A DNA stretch of 64,000 nt from NCBI GenBank assembly GCA_030035585.1, contig CM057480.1, positions 3,837,001 through 3,901,000 of the forward strand, in the 5' to 3' direction. Made by a program: the position numbers and the translations under genes. The notes under the pieces are model-generated. The model was not told the DNA's origin, did no database searches, and saw only the letters and a list, made by a program, of their open reading frames with translations. This stretch comes from Dugong dugon (taxonomy: Eukaryota > Chordata > Mammalia > Sirenia > Dugongidae). Shown here piece by piece: positions 20,835 through 32,115 of the stretch. Each line of letters starts with the position of its first letter. Within the stretch, counting starts at the first letter, position 1.

Positions 20835-22074
20835 CTAAGGAACAGGAGGCCTCAGTCTTAGGCTGTTGAGGTTGGGAAGGTGGAACTGAATGCCAGGCAT
20901 TACATCAGCAACATCAGATGGCTGTCCAACTAGTAAAAAGAGGAATAAAATAACTTCTTCTCAAAGCCTAGAGAATCAGCAACAAATATTCCAACTGCCT
21001 GCAGTTCTTTGTGTTGGAAAACAACACTTACAATAAGTTAAAAACCAGGTGTGCTACATATGAGGGTATATAATCTGAATTTATAGCATTAGCAGTATGC
21101 TGGAGTCCCAAGCTAAGAGATCATATTAAAAGCTGTCCTGGGTGATGAAACCTAACAAAGCCTTAGCAGAAGGAATCTCAAAAGCACAAGCTATCCTTGC
21201 AACCAAAGAGTCAAATTAACATTTTCAGTCCATGTGAGAAAATTAAGTGATGAGGGATTTCATAGAGAAGCAAATAGTTCAACCACCCTCCAAAATTGAA
21301 TATTATAGAAATATTTTTAAAAATATATATAAAGTGAGTATATCTAAAGTGTCTGAGATATGTGATAAAATAATAATAAAAGAGCTGTAGAAAACGAAAC
21401 TCAAGACTAATATTAAAAAAAAAAACCTAAATAGAACTTGTATAAATGAAATTAAAATTATTTCAAAAACCACAAAGTGAATATTAGATATAGCTGAGCA
21501 GACAATTAGAGAACCAAAGAAGGAAGCTTAAAAACGTGGAATTAAGAGAAATGGAGGACTGAACGTGAATGCCAAATATAGGTCTGATAAGAATACAAGA
21601 ACAAAGAAATAGATAGATGGAAAATAGGCAATTGCGAGCATTTACCAGGACTGAGAAATTTGAATCTTCATGCTGAAAAAGCTCACAAATAAAGTAAAAA
21701 TAAAAATAAAGCAACTAAATCTACGTATTTCACTATTTTTTAAGAAAAATAATCTTAAAGCAACCACATACAAAACACAGATTGCTTACAAAGAATAGGA
21801 CATTATATTGAAAACAGACAATCTGCAATGATAAATACTTCTGAAAATGACAAATCAATATTTTCGGAGTGCTGAAGGACAAATAACTGTCGAGCTTATA
21901 ATTTCAGATTCATTTTATTTGAGTTAGAGGATTAAAAAAGAATTTTCAGGCAAATTTTATCACAGAAATTCACTGAAGGAACTGCTCAGGAATACCTCAA
22001 CTAGAAAGAAATTTAATTTAGAAAGAAGGAGTAGAGTATAAGACGTAGTGGAAAACAAAGAAATTAGTAACCAT
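20835..22074. other. No gene recognised
   Basis: AT-rich, unique-looking. No repeat family or coding feature identified; frames are short. Confidence 0.45.
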
Positions 22075-22477
22075 CTGCTGTAAATCCTAACCCCTATACC
22101 TGTGAATGTAATCCCATTTGGCAATAGGATTTCCTTTGTTATGTTAAGAGGCCTTATCAGTGTAGGGCGTATTTTAAGGCAATCATTTTTGAGATATTTA
22201 AAAAAAGCAGATTAGGCGCAGAAGCAAGGAATCACAGATGGGGGAAGATAGATGCCACCTCACATAAAGATCACCAAGGAACCAAGAAACAGAAGCTGAA
22301 AAGAGACCATCCCCCAGAGCTGACAGAAAGAGAAAGCTTCCCTTAGAGCCAGCGCCATGAATTCAGACTTATAGCCTCTTAAACTAAGAGAAACTAGATT
22401 GCTACTTGTTAAAGTCACCCATTGGGTATTTCTGTTACAGCAGCACTAAGAAACTAAGATATGCCTCCAAGTTCCTA
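22075..22477 (+). mobile_element. MaLR-type (MLT1/MST-like) LTR
   Basis: Solo-LTR-like fragment. It shows 'ctgtgaatgtaatcccattt', 'cttatagcctcttaaact' and the diagnostic 3' end 'ggtatttctgttacagcagc' followed by 'aactaag'. The order fits mammalian MaLR LTRs. No internal coding region is attached. Confidence 0.75.
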
Positions 22478-22689
22478 TGTTGCTTGGAAGGATAATAAAG
22501 ATGTTAATTAACTTGGGATTTTAGACTTAGACTTAAGTCACGTATGAATTTAAAAGTATCAAGTCAACAAAAAAACATAACCTACAACTTCAACACAGTA
22601 GACGAGAAAAAAGAGGACATGAAACAAATGGAGTCAGTCAAGTAGAAAAAGTAAGTAAAAAAAGGAAACAAAAATAAAGGCATGTTCAA

Positions 22690-22840
22690 TAAACACCAAA
22701 CTCGTTGCCATCGAATCGAGTTGATTTTGGCTCATAGCAACCCTATAGGACAGAGTAGAACTACCCCATTCAGGTTTCCAAGGAGCAGCTGGTGGATTTG
22801 AACTGCAGCCAAGCTCTTAACCACTGTGTCACTGGGGCTC
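22690..22840 (-). mobile_element. AfroSINE, S form
   Basis: Reverse-strand copy with a small internal deletion in the head. Flanked by a 9-bp duplication with one mismatch: 'catgttcaa' (22681-22689) and 'catgtccaa' (22841-22849). Confidence 0.9.
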
Positions 22841-22904
22841 CATGTCCAACAGAAAACTTAAAATATCACAGTAGTAATAATTCCACATGTATCAGTATAT
22901 CAAC

Positions 22905-23352
22905 TAGATATTACTATATAACCCTGCCCCAAGATTTAGTGACTTAACACAACTGCCATTTATTTGGCTCCTGGTTTCACAGGTGGGCAGTTTAGGCTGG
23001 ACTCAACTGGACAGTACTTCTGGTCTTGGTTCAGCTTCCTCATGCATCTGCTATAAGCTAGGGGGTGGCAGGTGACTCTTCTAGGGGCTAGACTGGCTGT
23101 CACCTGGTGTCCTTGGCTGTCCCTCGCATATCTGTCATCCGGAAGCAGACCACTCATCCTTGGTCACATCCCAGTATCAGAGTCCCAAGACAGTGAGCAA
23201 AAACACACTGAGCCTACACTTGGAACTGGCCCACCATCACTCCCACCGCATTCTGCTGGTCACAGCAAGTCATGAGACCAGCCCGTATTGGAGATGTGGG
23301 GAAAAAGGCTCTCTCTCTTGATGGGAGAAGCTGCATAGTCACATCACAAAGG
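22905..23352 (+). mobile_element. Old interspersed repeat, LTR-like, family uncertain
   Basis: Blocks 'agatttagtgacttaacac', 'ctgctggtcacagcaagtca' and 'cttgatgggagaagctgc' match a placental repeat I remember, in that order. A second, more decayed copy is at 46505-46975. I cannot name the family with certainty. Confidence 0.5.
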
Positions 23353-23401
23353 GCATGCACACAAAGTGGGGAGAAGATCTGAAGGTAAGTAATTGCAAAT
23401 C

Positions 23402-23564
23402 AGGAAAACCAAACCCATTGCTGTCAAGTCAATTCCAACTCATAGCGACCCTATAGGACAGAGTAGAACTGCCCCATAAGATTTCCAAGGAGTGGCTGGT
23501 GGGTTCAAACTGTCGACATTTTGGTGAGCAGCCGAGCTCTTAACCACTGCACCACCAGGGCTCT
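23402..23564 (-). mobile_element. AfroSINE, S form
   Basis: Reverse-strand full copy. A short duplication 'gtaagtaa' is at 23385-23392 and 23565-23572. Confidence 0.92.
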
Positions 23565-23734
23565 GTAAGTAAATCCAATAAATAGAAATGGATAAAAGTC
23601 TCTTACGAAAAGTTAAAGCTTTGTAGATTGTAAATTTAACAGAAAGTCATCTTCCTAATATATAGGAGACTAAATTAAGTAAAACTTAAACAGAGAATAT
23701 TTTTTTAAAGAGGGAAATAATCATAAATCTCATT

Positions 23735-23932
23735 GACTCCAGGGGCAAATTTGCCCCCAGGAGACATTTGGCAATGTCTGGAGATATTTTTTGTTGATCA
23801 CAACTGGGGTGTGGTTGAATCTAGTGGGCAGAGGCCAGGGATGCTGCTAAACAGGCAAGTCCCCCACAAGAAGGAATTATCTAGCCCCAAACGTCAATAG
23901 TGCCAAAGTTGAGAAACCCTGACCTAAACCAA
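23735..23932 (+). mobile_element. MER20 (hAT-Charlie DNA transposon)
   Basis: Landmarks in order: 'ggggcaaatttgcccc', 'gagacatttggcaatgtctg', 'tctagtgggcagaggccagg', 'gatgctgctaaacagg', 'ccccaaacgtcaatagtgcc', 'gttgagaaaccctg'. Nearly full length for a roughly 220-bp MER20. MER20 copies have been reported as enhancers in endometrial stromal cells of placental mammals; whether this one is active is unknown. Confidence 0.88.
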
Positions 23933-24599
23933 TGTACTTGAAAGTCCTGGCACACACTGGAATCGAAATAAGTAGAAAGGATTTTTCATCAAGACAGTGG
24001 TGCTGAGAGGGAGGGGCTCAGTGCATGTTGTCAGTAACTTCAGACTCTTCTGAGAGGAGACATCAAGCAACCTGTTCATGAAAAATGAATTTCCTCTTTG
24101 AAAACTACTCAGTATACTCTATTTGCCTATTTTATCCAAGTGTGAAAGAGCTTAAGAGGGTTTTGATCAAGGAATATGAACCTTCAAAATTGAATTTCAT
24201 GTAGGTGAAAAGAGAAGTCTTAATAACATCTACTGGCAGTCCCACTTACAAACACACTTTTAGAAACCATTTGTTCATTCATCTATTCAGTATTTACGTT
24301 TCAAATTTCTACTGTGGGCAAAGCCATATCTCTGATGATAGAGATGATTTAGCTGAGACCTTTTCCCTCAACGAAGTGCGAGTTGAGGAAAATCGGGACA
24401 AAAACGTTGGTGAGGTCACTAATCTGAACAGCTTTTTAAACCCAAGATGCACTTGCAGTACAAGGCTGAACGGAACACACAAATAAAAGTCTATCCTTCT
24501 TGAATAGCTGCGTATTTGGAATTCAAACCCAAGGAAAGAAAAATAAAGCATATTAAAGATTTTCTAAATATCACCTATCACATAAAGCTCTAATTTTAG

Positions 24600-24815
24600 T
24601 TTTAAAGCAGCTCACTCAATAATCAGTGACAGTTGAGCTATAGCTGTTGTTAATCCATTTTACAAAAGAGGAAACTGAGACTCAATGACATGGAGTCACC
24701 TATCCTTGTCCACAGAATCTGGGAGTGGTGTTGGGATTTGAACCCAAGAGTAGGGATTTTTATTCCAGAGTCAGTGATATGCCTATTACATGAGGGCCAT
24801 CATAATCTTCTCAGG
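24600..24815 (-). mobile_element. MIR SINE
   Basis: Clear reverse MIR: 'ccattttacaaaagaggaaa', 'ctgagactcaatgacatgg', 'gggatttgaacccaagag' and 'ccagagtcagtgat'. Confidence 0.9.
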
Positions 24816-24984
24816 AAGGAAGCACCTCTCTCCATACTTGCACATCTGCTCTCTGTGTCATTGAGGACCCAGAAGAACAGGGACATGGGATCTGTAAAAT
24901 AGAAAAGATGGGGACACTCAGCTATGAGAGGTTGAGGAGAAACTGTCTACTGCCTGATAACGGGCTTTTTAGTTCTCTGCATGC

Positions 24985-25455
24985 TTTAGTACTCGCTTTG
25001 CGATTTCTTCTTTGCCCATAGGCTATTTAGAACTTTGTTTTGAAGTTCCAAATACTTGTAATTTTTAAAATTTTATCTCTTAATCATTAACATCTGTGGC
25101 CATTAACATGTGGCCAGTGCATGTGGCCTGTACGATACATATTCTTCCACATTTATTGTGAATTGATTTATGAAATAGTTTATGACCAGTTTTTGTACAT
25201 ATCAGATGTGTGTTGAGAAGAATGTATAGATTTAATTGTTGGGTATGAATGTCTATTATGTGATTATGTTTTGCCTAGTTCACCCATTAATAATTAGCAG
25301 AAGTGTGATGAAATCTACCATGATGGAGATACTTTCTTCTAGTTCAATTATTTCTTTTACTTTATATATTGTAAGGATATTTTATCATGTATTATGAGAA
25401 TATTTAGTAATTCCAATTTTTAGAATTATTGCATGTTCTTAGTAAATTGAACCTT
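24985..25455 (-). mobile_element. Ancient L1M ORF2 endonuclease-domain fragment
   Basis: The plus strand reads as the antisense of L1 ORF2: 'cgatttcttctttgcccata', 'ggctatttagaactttg', 'gagaagaatgtatagattta', 'tagttcacccattaata'. These correspond to the region after the L1 endonuclease 'RIDHILG' motif. Very decayed, no open frame. Confidence 0.65.
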
Positions 25456-25468
25456 GTTATCATTATAT

Positions 25469-25677
25469 GGAGTGTTCAGGTGGTGCAAACGGTTAATGTG
25501 TTTGGCTGCTAACCAAAAAGTTGGCAGTTCAAGTCCACCCAGAAGCACCTCTGAGGAAAGGCCTGGTGATCTACTTCCGAAAAATCAGCCATTAAAAACC
25601 CTATGGCACGCAGCTCTACTATGACACGCTTGGGGTTGCCCTGAGTTGACTTGATAGTAACTGTTTTTCTGATTTAA
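25469..25677 (+). mobile_element. AfroSINE, variant C
   Basis: C-form copy with 'ggaaaggcctggtgatctac', 'cactatgacacgc'-like middle and the tail 'gttgccctgagttgac'. Flanked by 'cattatat' at 25461-25468 and 25678-25685. Confidence 0.88.
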
Positions 25678-26274
25678 CATTATATAGCGTGGTGGCCATT
25701 AAAATCTGTCTCTCAGGTCCCTAACTGCAGCGAGCAAAATTGACCTATAGCCCCAGTTTTTGGGTTCTGAAATTTATCACTGTGTTCCTGAGGAGGCCAT
25801 GCTTACCACAGGCTGCTCTCAACAATGACTGAGTGGCAGGGATAAGAAGGTAAGGCTGTTCTCAGGAGACTCAATTCTCCTTTGACAGGTAACTTTGGCT
25901 TCAGGATTCGCCATAAGCTTTGCCAAACTTCTCTGAAAACTGCTCCACAATCTAAGACTTTTCCTACTCAAATTTCCTTCCTTCTCTCTCTTCTCCATAT
26001 GGGGTCAGACTGCATCAAGATAGGATGGCTCCTCCAGGCTCCTTCAGTGGCCTCCTGATTTTTTTCCTAACAGGGAAACTCTTGGAGCATCTCCCAGCTA
26101 TGCAAGACAACACATTGATTCCAGAATTTCCGCATGTGCACTCATATCAACACATTCTGCCTGATCCAATATTATTTTTTTCCACCTTGATCCTTATGAC
26201 CCAAATTCATATATATTCCTCAGATTTCTGTCAAAATAAATTGGCAAAATCTTTCTTTTGTTATGCATGGCATC

Positions 26275-26520
26275 TTGTCTGAGTTACCTATTGCTGCTAT
26301 AACAGAAATACCACAAATGGATGGCATTAACAAACAGAAGTTCGTTCTCTCACAGTTTAGGAGGCTAGACATCTGAATTTAGAGCGCCGGCTCTAGGGGA
26401 AGTCTCTCTCTGTCAGCTCTAGAGGAAGGTCCTTGCTCTTCTGCTTGTTTTCTGGTTCCTCGGAGATCTCCGTGTGTCTTGGCATCTATCTTACCCCATC
26501 TCTCCTCTGTTTGCTTATTT
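26275..26520 (-). mobile_element. MaLR-type LTR, antisense
   Basis: The reverse complement matches the 3' part of the LTR at 22075-22477. The plus strand shows 'ttgctgctataacagaaata', 'ctctcacagtttaggaggct' and 'gcgccggctctagggga'. It is interrupted on the right by an AfroSINE. Confidence 0.7.
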
Positions 26521-26536
26521 AATTTATTTTATATCT

Positions 26537-26664
26537 CAAAAGAAACCATTGCTGTAGAGTTGATTACGACTCACAGCGACCCTGCAGGACAGAGTAGAAC
26601 TGCCCCATAGGGTTTCCAAGGAACGGTCGGTGGATTCGAACTGCTGACCTTTTTGGTTAGCAGC
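26537..26664 (-). mobile_element. AfroSINE, S form, head-truncated
   Basis: Reverse-strand copy from 'gaaaccattgctgtagag' to 'ttttggttagcagc'. The last part of the head is replaced by RTE-flanking sequence. Confidence 0.88.
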
Positions 26665-26681
26665 GAAGTCTGCGTACATTA

Positions 26682-27980
26682 TTGAACAATATCATTAATA
26701 TCACATGCAAGTAAAATTTTGCTGAGGATCATTCAAAAGCAGTTGCAGCAGTACATCGACAGGGAACTGCCAGAAATTCAAGCCGGATTCAGAAGAGGAC
26801 ATGGAACCAGGGATATCATTGCCGATGTCAGATGGATCCTGGCTGAAAGCAGAGAATACCTGAGAGATGTCTACCTGTGTTTTATTGAGTATGCATAGGC
26901 ATTTGACTGTGTGGATCATTACAAATTATGGATAGCATTGCAAAGAATGGGAATTCCAGAACACTTAATTGTGCTCATGAGGAACCTGTACATAGACCAA
27001 GAGACAGTTGTTCGGACAGAACAAGGGGATACTGCATGGTTTAAAGTCAGGAAAGGTGTGCGTCAGAGTTGTATCGTTTCACCATAGTTACTCGAGCTGT
27101 ATGTTGAGGAAATAGTCTGAGATGCTGGACTATACAAAAAAGAACGGGGCATCAGGATTGGAGGAAGACTCATTAACAACCTGCGATATGCAGATGACAC
27201 AACCTTGCTTGCCGAAAGTGAAGAGGACTTGAAGCACTTACTGAAGAAGGTCAAAGACCACAGCCTTCAGTACAGATTACACCTCAACATAAAGAAAACA
27301 AAAATTCTCACAACTGGACCAATAAGCAACATCATGATAAATGGAGAAAAGATTGAAGTTGTCAAGGATTTCATTTTACTTGGATCCACAATGAACACAT
27401 GTGGAAGCAGCAGTCAAGAAATTAAATGACGCATTGCATTGGGCAAATCTGCTGCAAAAGACCTCTTTAAAGCGTTAAAAAAGCAAAGATGTCACTTCAA
27501 GGACGAATGTGTGCCTGATCCAAGCCATGGTATGTTCAATCACCTCATATGCATCGAAAGCTGGACAATGAATAAGGAAGATGGAAGAAGAATTGACACC
27601 TTTGAATTATGGTGTTGGTGAAGAATACTGAATATACCATGGACTGCCAAAAGAATGAACAAATCTGTCTTGGAAGAAGTACAGCCAGAATGCTCCTTAG
27701 AAGCTAGGATGTTGAGACTTTGTCTCACATACTTTGGACATGTTATCAGGAGGGAGCAGTCTCTGGAGAAGGCTATCATGCTTGATAAAGTAGAGGGTCA
27801 GCAAAAAAGAGGAAGACCCTTAACAAGATGGATTGACACATTGGCTGCAACAATAGGCTCAGGCATAACAACGATTGTGAGGATGGCGAAGGGGCTGGGC
27901 AGTGTTTTGTTCTATTGTACATAGGGTTGCTATGAGTTGGAACTGACTTGATGGCGCCTAACAACAATAACAACAAGAAG
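26682..27980 (+). mobile_element. RTE/BovB-type LINE, reverse transcriptase to 3' end (longest RTE copy)
   Basis: This encodes, with stops, the second half of the RTE reverse transcriptase. Readable blocks are 'AFDCVDHYKLWIALQRMGIP', the catalytic 'RYADDTTLLAESEEDLKHLL', 'LHLNIKKTKILTTGPISN' and the C-terminal 'CLTYFGHVIRREQSLEKAI'. It ends in the RTE terminus 'atggcgcctaacaacaat'. In-frame stops (for example TAG at 26896, 'tatgcataggca') and frameshifts disable it. It is 5'-truncated: endonuclease and N-terminal RT are absent. Confidence 0.93.
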
Positions 27981-27989
27981 CAGTTTATG

Positions 27990-28068
27990 GTTCTAAAGCT
28001 AGGTGGTAGGCTACTAACCAAAAGTTTGAACCCACTAGTCACTCCACAGGAGAAAGATGTGGTGGTCT
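27990..28068 (+). mobile_element. AfroSINE, L form, 5' fragment
   Basis: Degraded head 'aggctactaaccaaaagttt' followed by 'ccacaggagaaagatgtggt', an L-form marker. The 3' half is missing. Confidence 0.75.
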
Positions 28069-28789
28069 ACTCTCTTAAACTGCTCCAGAGAAACTGATCT
28101 CAGCTGTAATTCTCTAGTCTCCTGTCTCTCCAGATTTCAGGGTGACCTCAATTCCCTGGTGGGTTCAAGAGAAGTCATTGATTTTCAGTTTGTTTGGCTT
28201 TTTTCTTGTAAGCAAGTGGAGGCTGTTCCTTTCTTTCTTTTGAAGAACTCTTTACCTGAGGTGAACTGACAGAAATATATATTCATTCTGTGTTCCTCAT
28301 TTGATTCGGGTTAACTTTGTTACCTTTGCCCCCACCAGGACTGATTCACTGTAGTCTTTTTTAAAATTTTGGCCTTTTTTTCTTAATTTTTCATCAATGC
28401 AATATGATTTGATTTAAAATATGCTTGCATTATAATTGTTTTGTTTTAGCCTTAAAACAAGAATGATAGGAAAGCCAATTTACTTTGAAAAAGACACACA
28501 AAAAATGCAGGATTTTAATAACTGGAGAGGAGACTTGGTCATCCAGTGAATACGTTAAAGTTATATTTGGGTATGCCAGAGATAATTTTAGAAGCTTCTT
28601 TGGCTCACTCTGTGAAGACAGTAATGTATGACGGAACAGTCATTTTCCTTGTGAAAGCTAGTGGCCTGATGGGGAAAACACACCCCTCTCAATGTTGAGA
28701 CTGTTCCCTGGACTTGCCTTATGAGCTCGGAAAATGTTGGCTAAGTCACTGTTTTTTGCAGCAGCTTCATGCTTTATACTCTGTGGATT
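28069..28789. other. No gene recognised
   Basis: Unique-looking. No element or coding signature recognised. Confidence 0.45.
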
Positions 28790-28930
28790 TCCAATCACAG
28801 AATGCTAGACCTAGAAAGGACTTCACCGCTTAGTTTTTCTAACCTCTTCATCTTATAAAAGAGAAAACCAGGGCCAAGGGCATAAGGTGAAGCACAAAGT
28901 TTAACGAATGATTCAGTTTCAGAAATTGAG
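28790..28930 (-). mobile_element. MIR-family SINE (MIR3-like)
   Basis: Plus strand shows 'atcacagaatgctagacct', 'agaaaggacttcaccg' and 'agagaaaaccagggccaagg', the antisense pattern of the MIR3 end. Confidence 0.65.
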
Positions 28931-29718
28931 GGAACAAAATGAGGAGCAAGGTAGGAGCACCCAAAAGCAGTTCTTGTAGGATCCCGGTAGAGCTGCATCT
29001 CATTGTTAAGGCAAACCTGAGTCCTATAAAGAGGGGGCATTAATGGTGAATCCAGGTAGCAGAAGGGAAAGTAGGGTGCCAATGGAGAAGGTGCCTGGGA
29101 CGTTGACTGTATGTGTCTCACAGAACTCTGCATTCACCTTCACTTCCATCCGAGGTCATAGTCGCTCCCTGGGTACAGAGCTGTTCTAATGCCCACAGAG
29201 TTCTTGCACATTATTCATTCATCCATGAATTGACTTAATTACTGATTTCTGAAAATCTCTCTTTACAGATTCATTCATTTGGCATGCAAATCCTTTTATC
29301 AGTTATTCATATCTTAGCATGAATAATTATAACATCTTGATTAAGACTGATTAAAGTTTCTATTCATTAGGGAGAAGTGAAGATACTCTGGATATATTAC
29401 TTTCATTTTACTTCACCATCTAAATAGAGACTATAGGAAGCTAACTATTAGATAAGGTGTTCTCAGGGCTGGGTAGCCAGATGGTTGGGGAGATGAAGGG
29501 AGAAACTAAAGTCATGTTCCACTGACCTGAAGAATCTGCTATTTTGTTAGAAAGATAACATAGTGAATCCTGAACATTTTTCTTTTGTTTTCTATTCGAA
29601 ACATTTTTATGCCTTATAAAATCACCCTTAGAAATATTGTATAATTCCGGCCTTAAGTCACTTTAGTTCTCCAGTATAAGGAGAAGCTTACTGGTTGGAT
29701 TAGGTTTGTGAAGTACAT
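28931..29718. other. No gene recognised
   Basis: Unique-looking AT-rich sequence without recognisable element. Confidence 0.45.
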
Positions 29719-30580
29719 GTTGTTGTTGTTGTTAGGTGCCGTTGAGTTGGTTCCAACTCACAACCACACTATGTACAACAGAAGGAAACACTGCCCAGTC
29801 CTGCGCCGTCCTCAGTCTTTCTTATGCTTGAGCCCATTGTTGCAGCCACTGTGTCAATCCATCTCATTGAGGGTCTTCCTCTTTTTCGCTGACCCTCTAC
29901 TTTACCAAGCATGATATCCTTCTCCGGGAACTAGTCCCTCCTGATAACACGTCCAAACTACGTGAGAAGAAGTCTTGCCATCCTTGCTTCTGAGGAGCAT
30001 TCTGGCTGTATTTCTTCCAAGACAGATTTGTTCGTTCTCCTGGCAGTCCATGGTATATTCAGTATTCTTCACCAACACCATAATTCAAAGGCGTCAATTC
30101 TTTTTCAGTCTTCTTTATTCATTGTTCAGCTTTCGCATGCATATGAGGTGATGGAAAATACCATGGCTTGGGTCAGGCACACCTTAGGCTTCAAAGTGAC
30201 ATCTTGCTTTTTTAACACTTTAAAGAGATCTTTTGCAGCAGATTGGCCCAAGGCAAAGTGTCTTTTGATTTCTTGACTGTTGCTTCCATGGGTGTTGATT
30301 GTGGATCCAAGTAAAATGAAATCCTTGACAATTTCAATTTTTTTCTCCATTTATCAAGATGTTGCTTATTGGTCTAGTTGTGAGAATTTTTGTTTTCGTT
30401 ATGTTGAGGTATAATCCATACTGAAGGCTGTGGTCTTTTATCTTTATCAGTAAGTGCTTCCAGTCCTCTTCACTTCCAGCATGCCAGGTTGTGTCATCTG
30501 CATAACGCAGGTTGTTAATGAGTTTTCCTTCGAGCCTGATGTTCTGTTCTTCTTCATATAGTCCAGCTTCTTGGATTATA
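29719..30580 (-). mobile_element. RTE/BovB-type LINE, RT C-terminal half and 3' end
   Basis: Reverse-strand copy facing the RTE at 26682-27980. Minus-strand frames show 'INNLRYADDTTWHAGSEEDW' (catalytic box kept), 'YGLYLNITKTKILTTRPISN' and 'IVKDFILLGSTINTHGSNSQ'. 5'-truncated just upstream of the catalytic box; frames are broken. Confidence 0.92.
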
Positions 30581-30813
30581 CATATAAGTCTCAAATATCT
30601 GTATATTTTTTAAATATTTATTATCCATCATCTGTTATGTAGCCTTCTCCTCATATACCCTATAAGGCTCTAGATTTGTGTAGTCCTGAAGTTCACCGAG
30701 TGTTAGATTTAACTAGAGTTTTGGTTTTACCATGGAAGTGAGATGGTGGGAAAGAGGATCAAGGAAGCTGAGTATATATTAGTCAGGTTCAACTAGAGAA
30801 ACAGAAAATATAT

Positions 30814-30970
30814 GGGAGCCCTGGTGGCCCAGTGGTTAAAGAGTTTGGCTGCTAACCAAAAGGTCAGCAGTTAGAATCCACCAGCTACTCCTTGGAAACC
30901 CTATGGGGCAGTTCTGCTTTATCCTATAGGGTTGCTATGAGTCGTAATTGACTCGACGGCAATGGGTTTT
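30814..30970 (+). mobile_element. AfroSINE, S form
   Basis: Complete forward copy: 'gggagccctggtggcccag', S-form join 'ctactccttggaaacc', tail 'actcgacggcaatgggtttt'. Flanked by AT repeats (30806-30813 and 30970-30980). Confidence 0.95.
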
Positions 30971-31350
30971 ATATATATATCATTAGGAGATTTAAGGTAG
31001 AATAGGTAATTTGACAGAATTTGATTATTGACTGAAGGAAGGAGGGGTTAGAATAAAAGGAAGTACAAAAGATGATCCCCAGGCTATTGTAGTCATGTAT
31101 TACAAGGAACTGGCTTATTGAGGACTGTGAGATCTGACTTAGCGTGTCTAAAATCCATAGGCGTTCTGGAAGGGAAGGTTTCAGGCAGACTGGAATCCAC
31201 AGGACAAGACAGAAGCTGTTGTCCACAACTGACCTCAAGCAGTCAGGAAGATAAGACAACAGATGGGATGAACTCCATGGGCATGAGATGAAGGTGTTAT
31301 CTACAGGCAGAATTTCTGTACCTTGGGGAAAGCCTCATCCCTGCTTTTCC

Positions 31351-31551
31351 AAAACCAAAAACTAAACCTGTTGCCGTCGAGTCGATTCTGACTCCCAGCA
31401 ATCCTATAAGACAGGTAAAACTGCCCGACAGGGTTTCCAAGGCTGTAAATCTTTACAGAAGCCGACGGCCACATCTTTCTCCCGCAGAGCCGCTGGCAGG
31501 TTTGAACCTCCAACCTTTTGGTTAGCAGCAAAACGCTTAACTGTGCCACCT
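31351..31551 (-). mobile_element. AfroSINE, L form
   Basis: Reverse L-form copy with 'ggctgtaaatctttacagaa' and 'catctttctcccgcagagcc'. The head end is missing about 8 bp. Possible 7-bp duplication 'tgctttt' (31342-31348, 31552-31558). Confidence 0.92.
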
Positions 31552-31925
31552 TGCTTTTAAGGCCTTGTAATTAATTCAGTTAGGTTCACCCATATTATCC
31601 AGGATAATATTCCTTACATAAAGTCAACTAATTCAGGACTTCAATTTCATCTGCAAACTTCCTTCGAAGCGATACCTATGTTAGTGTTTAATTGAGCAAG
31701 TGGAGACTGTAGCCTAGCCAGGTTGACATAACGCAAAAGCCATCACAGTGCATAAAAGGGAGAGGTCGTAGTGATGGACCATATAACACGTTAACCTTAG
31801 ATGGATAACTCCTAGGATAGGAAGATTTCTTTCCAACATCTTCAACGCTTCTCTATGGTATTTTTCCCTACTGATGTTTCATTATGATCAAGCCTATTAA
31901 CTGAAAATAAAAATCTGTCTTGTTT

Positions 31926-32115
31926 TATGTTGTCAGTTATCACTGAGTTGGCTCCGACTGATGGCAACCTCCGTATAACGGAACAAAATGGTACCCAGCC
32001 CTGCGCCATCTTCGTGATCGTTGGTATGTTTGAATCCATTGTTTCTGCTGTTGTGTCAATCCATCTCACTGAGAGTTTCCTTGTTTACCTTGACCCTCTA
32101 CTTTACAAAGTATGC
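31926..32115 (-). mobile_element. RTE LINE, 3' terminal fragment
   Basis: Reverse RTE end: 'ggctccgactgatggcaacc', 'ccctgcgccatcttcgtgat' and 'tgaccctctactttacaaag'. Diverged and 5'-truncated. Confidence 0.88.

Larger units (their letters stand above)
30780..31745. mobile_element. Old repeat of uncertain family, interrupted by two AfroSINEs
   Basis: The left end 'caggttcaactagagaaaca' and right end 'ccaggttgacataacgc' plus 'aaaagccatcaca' match the two ends of a placental repeat I remember. The middle is decayed. Family and boundaries are uncertain. Confidence 0.4.
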
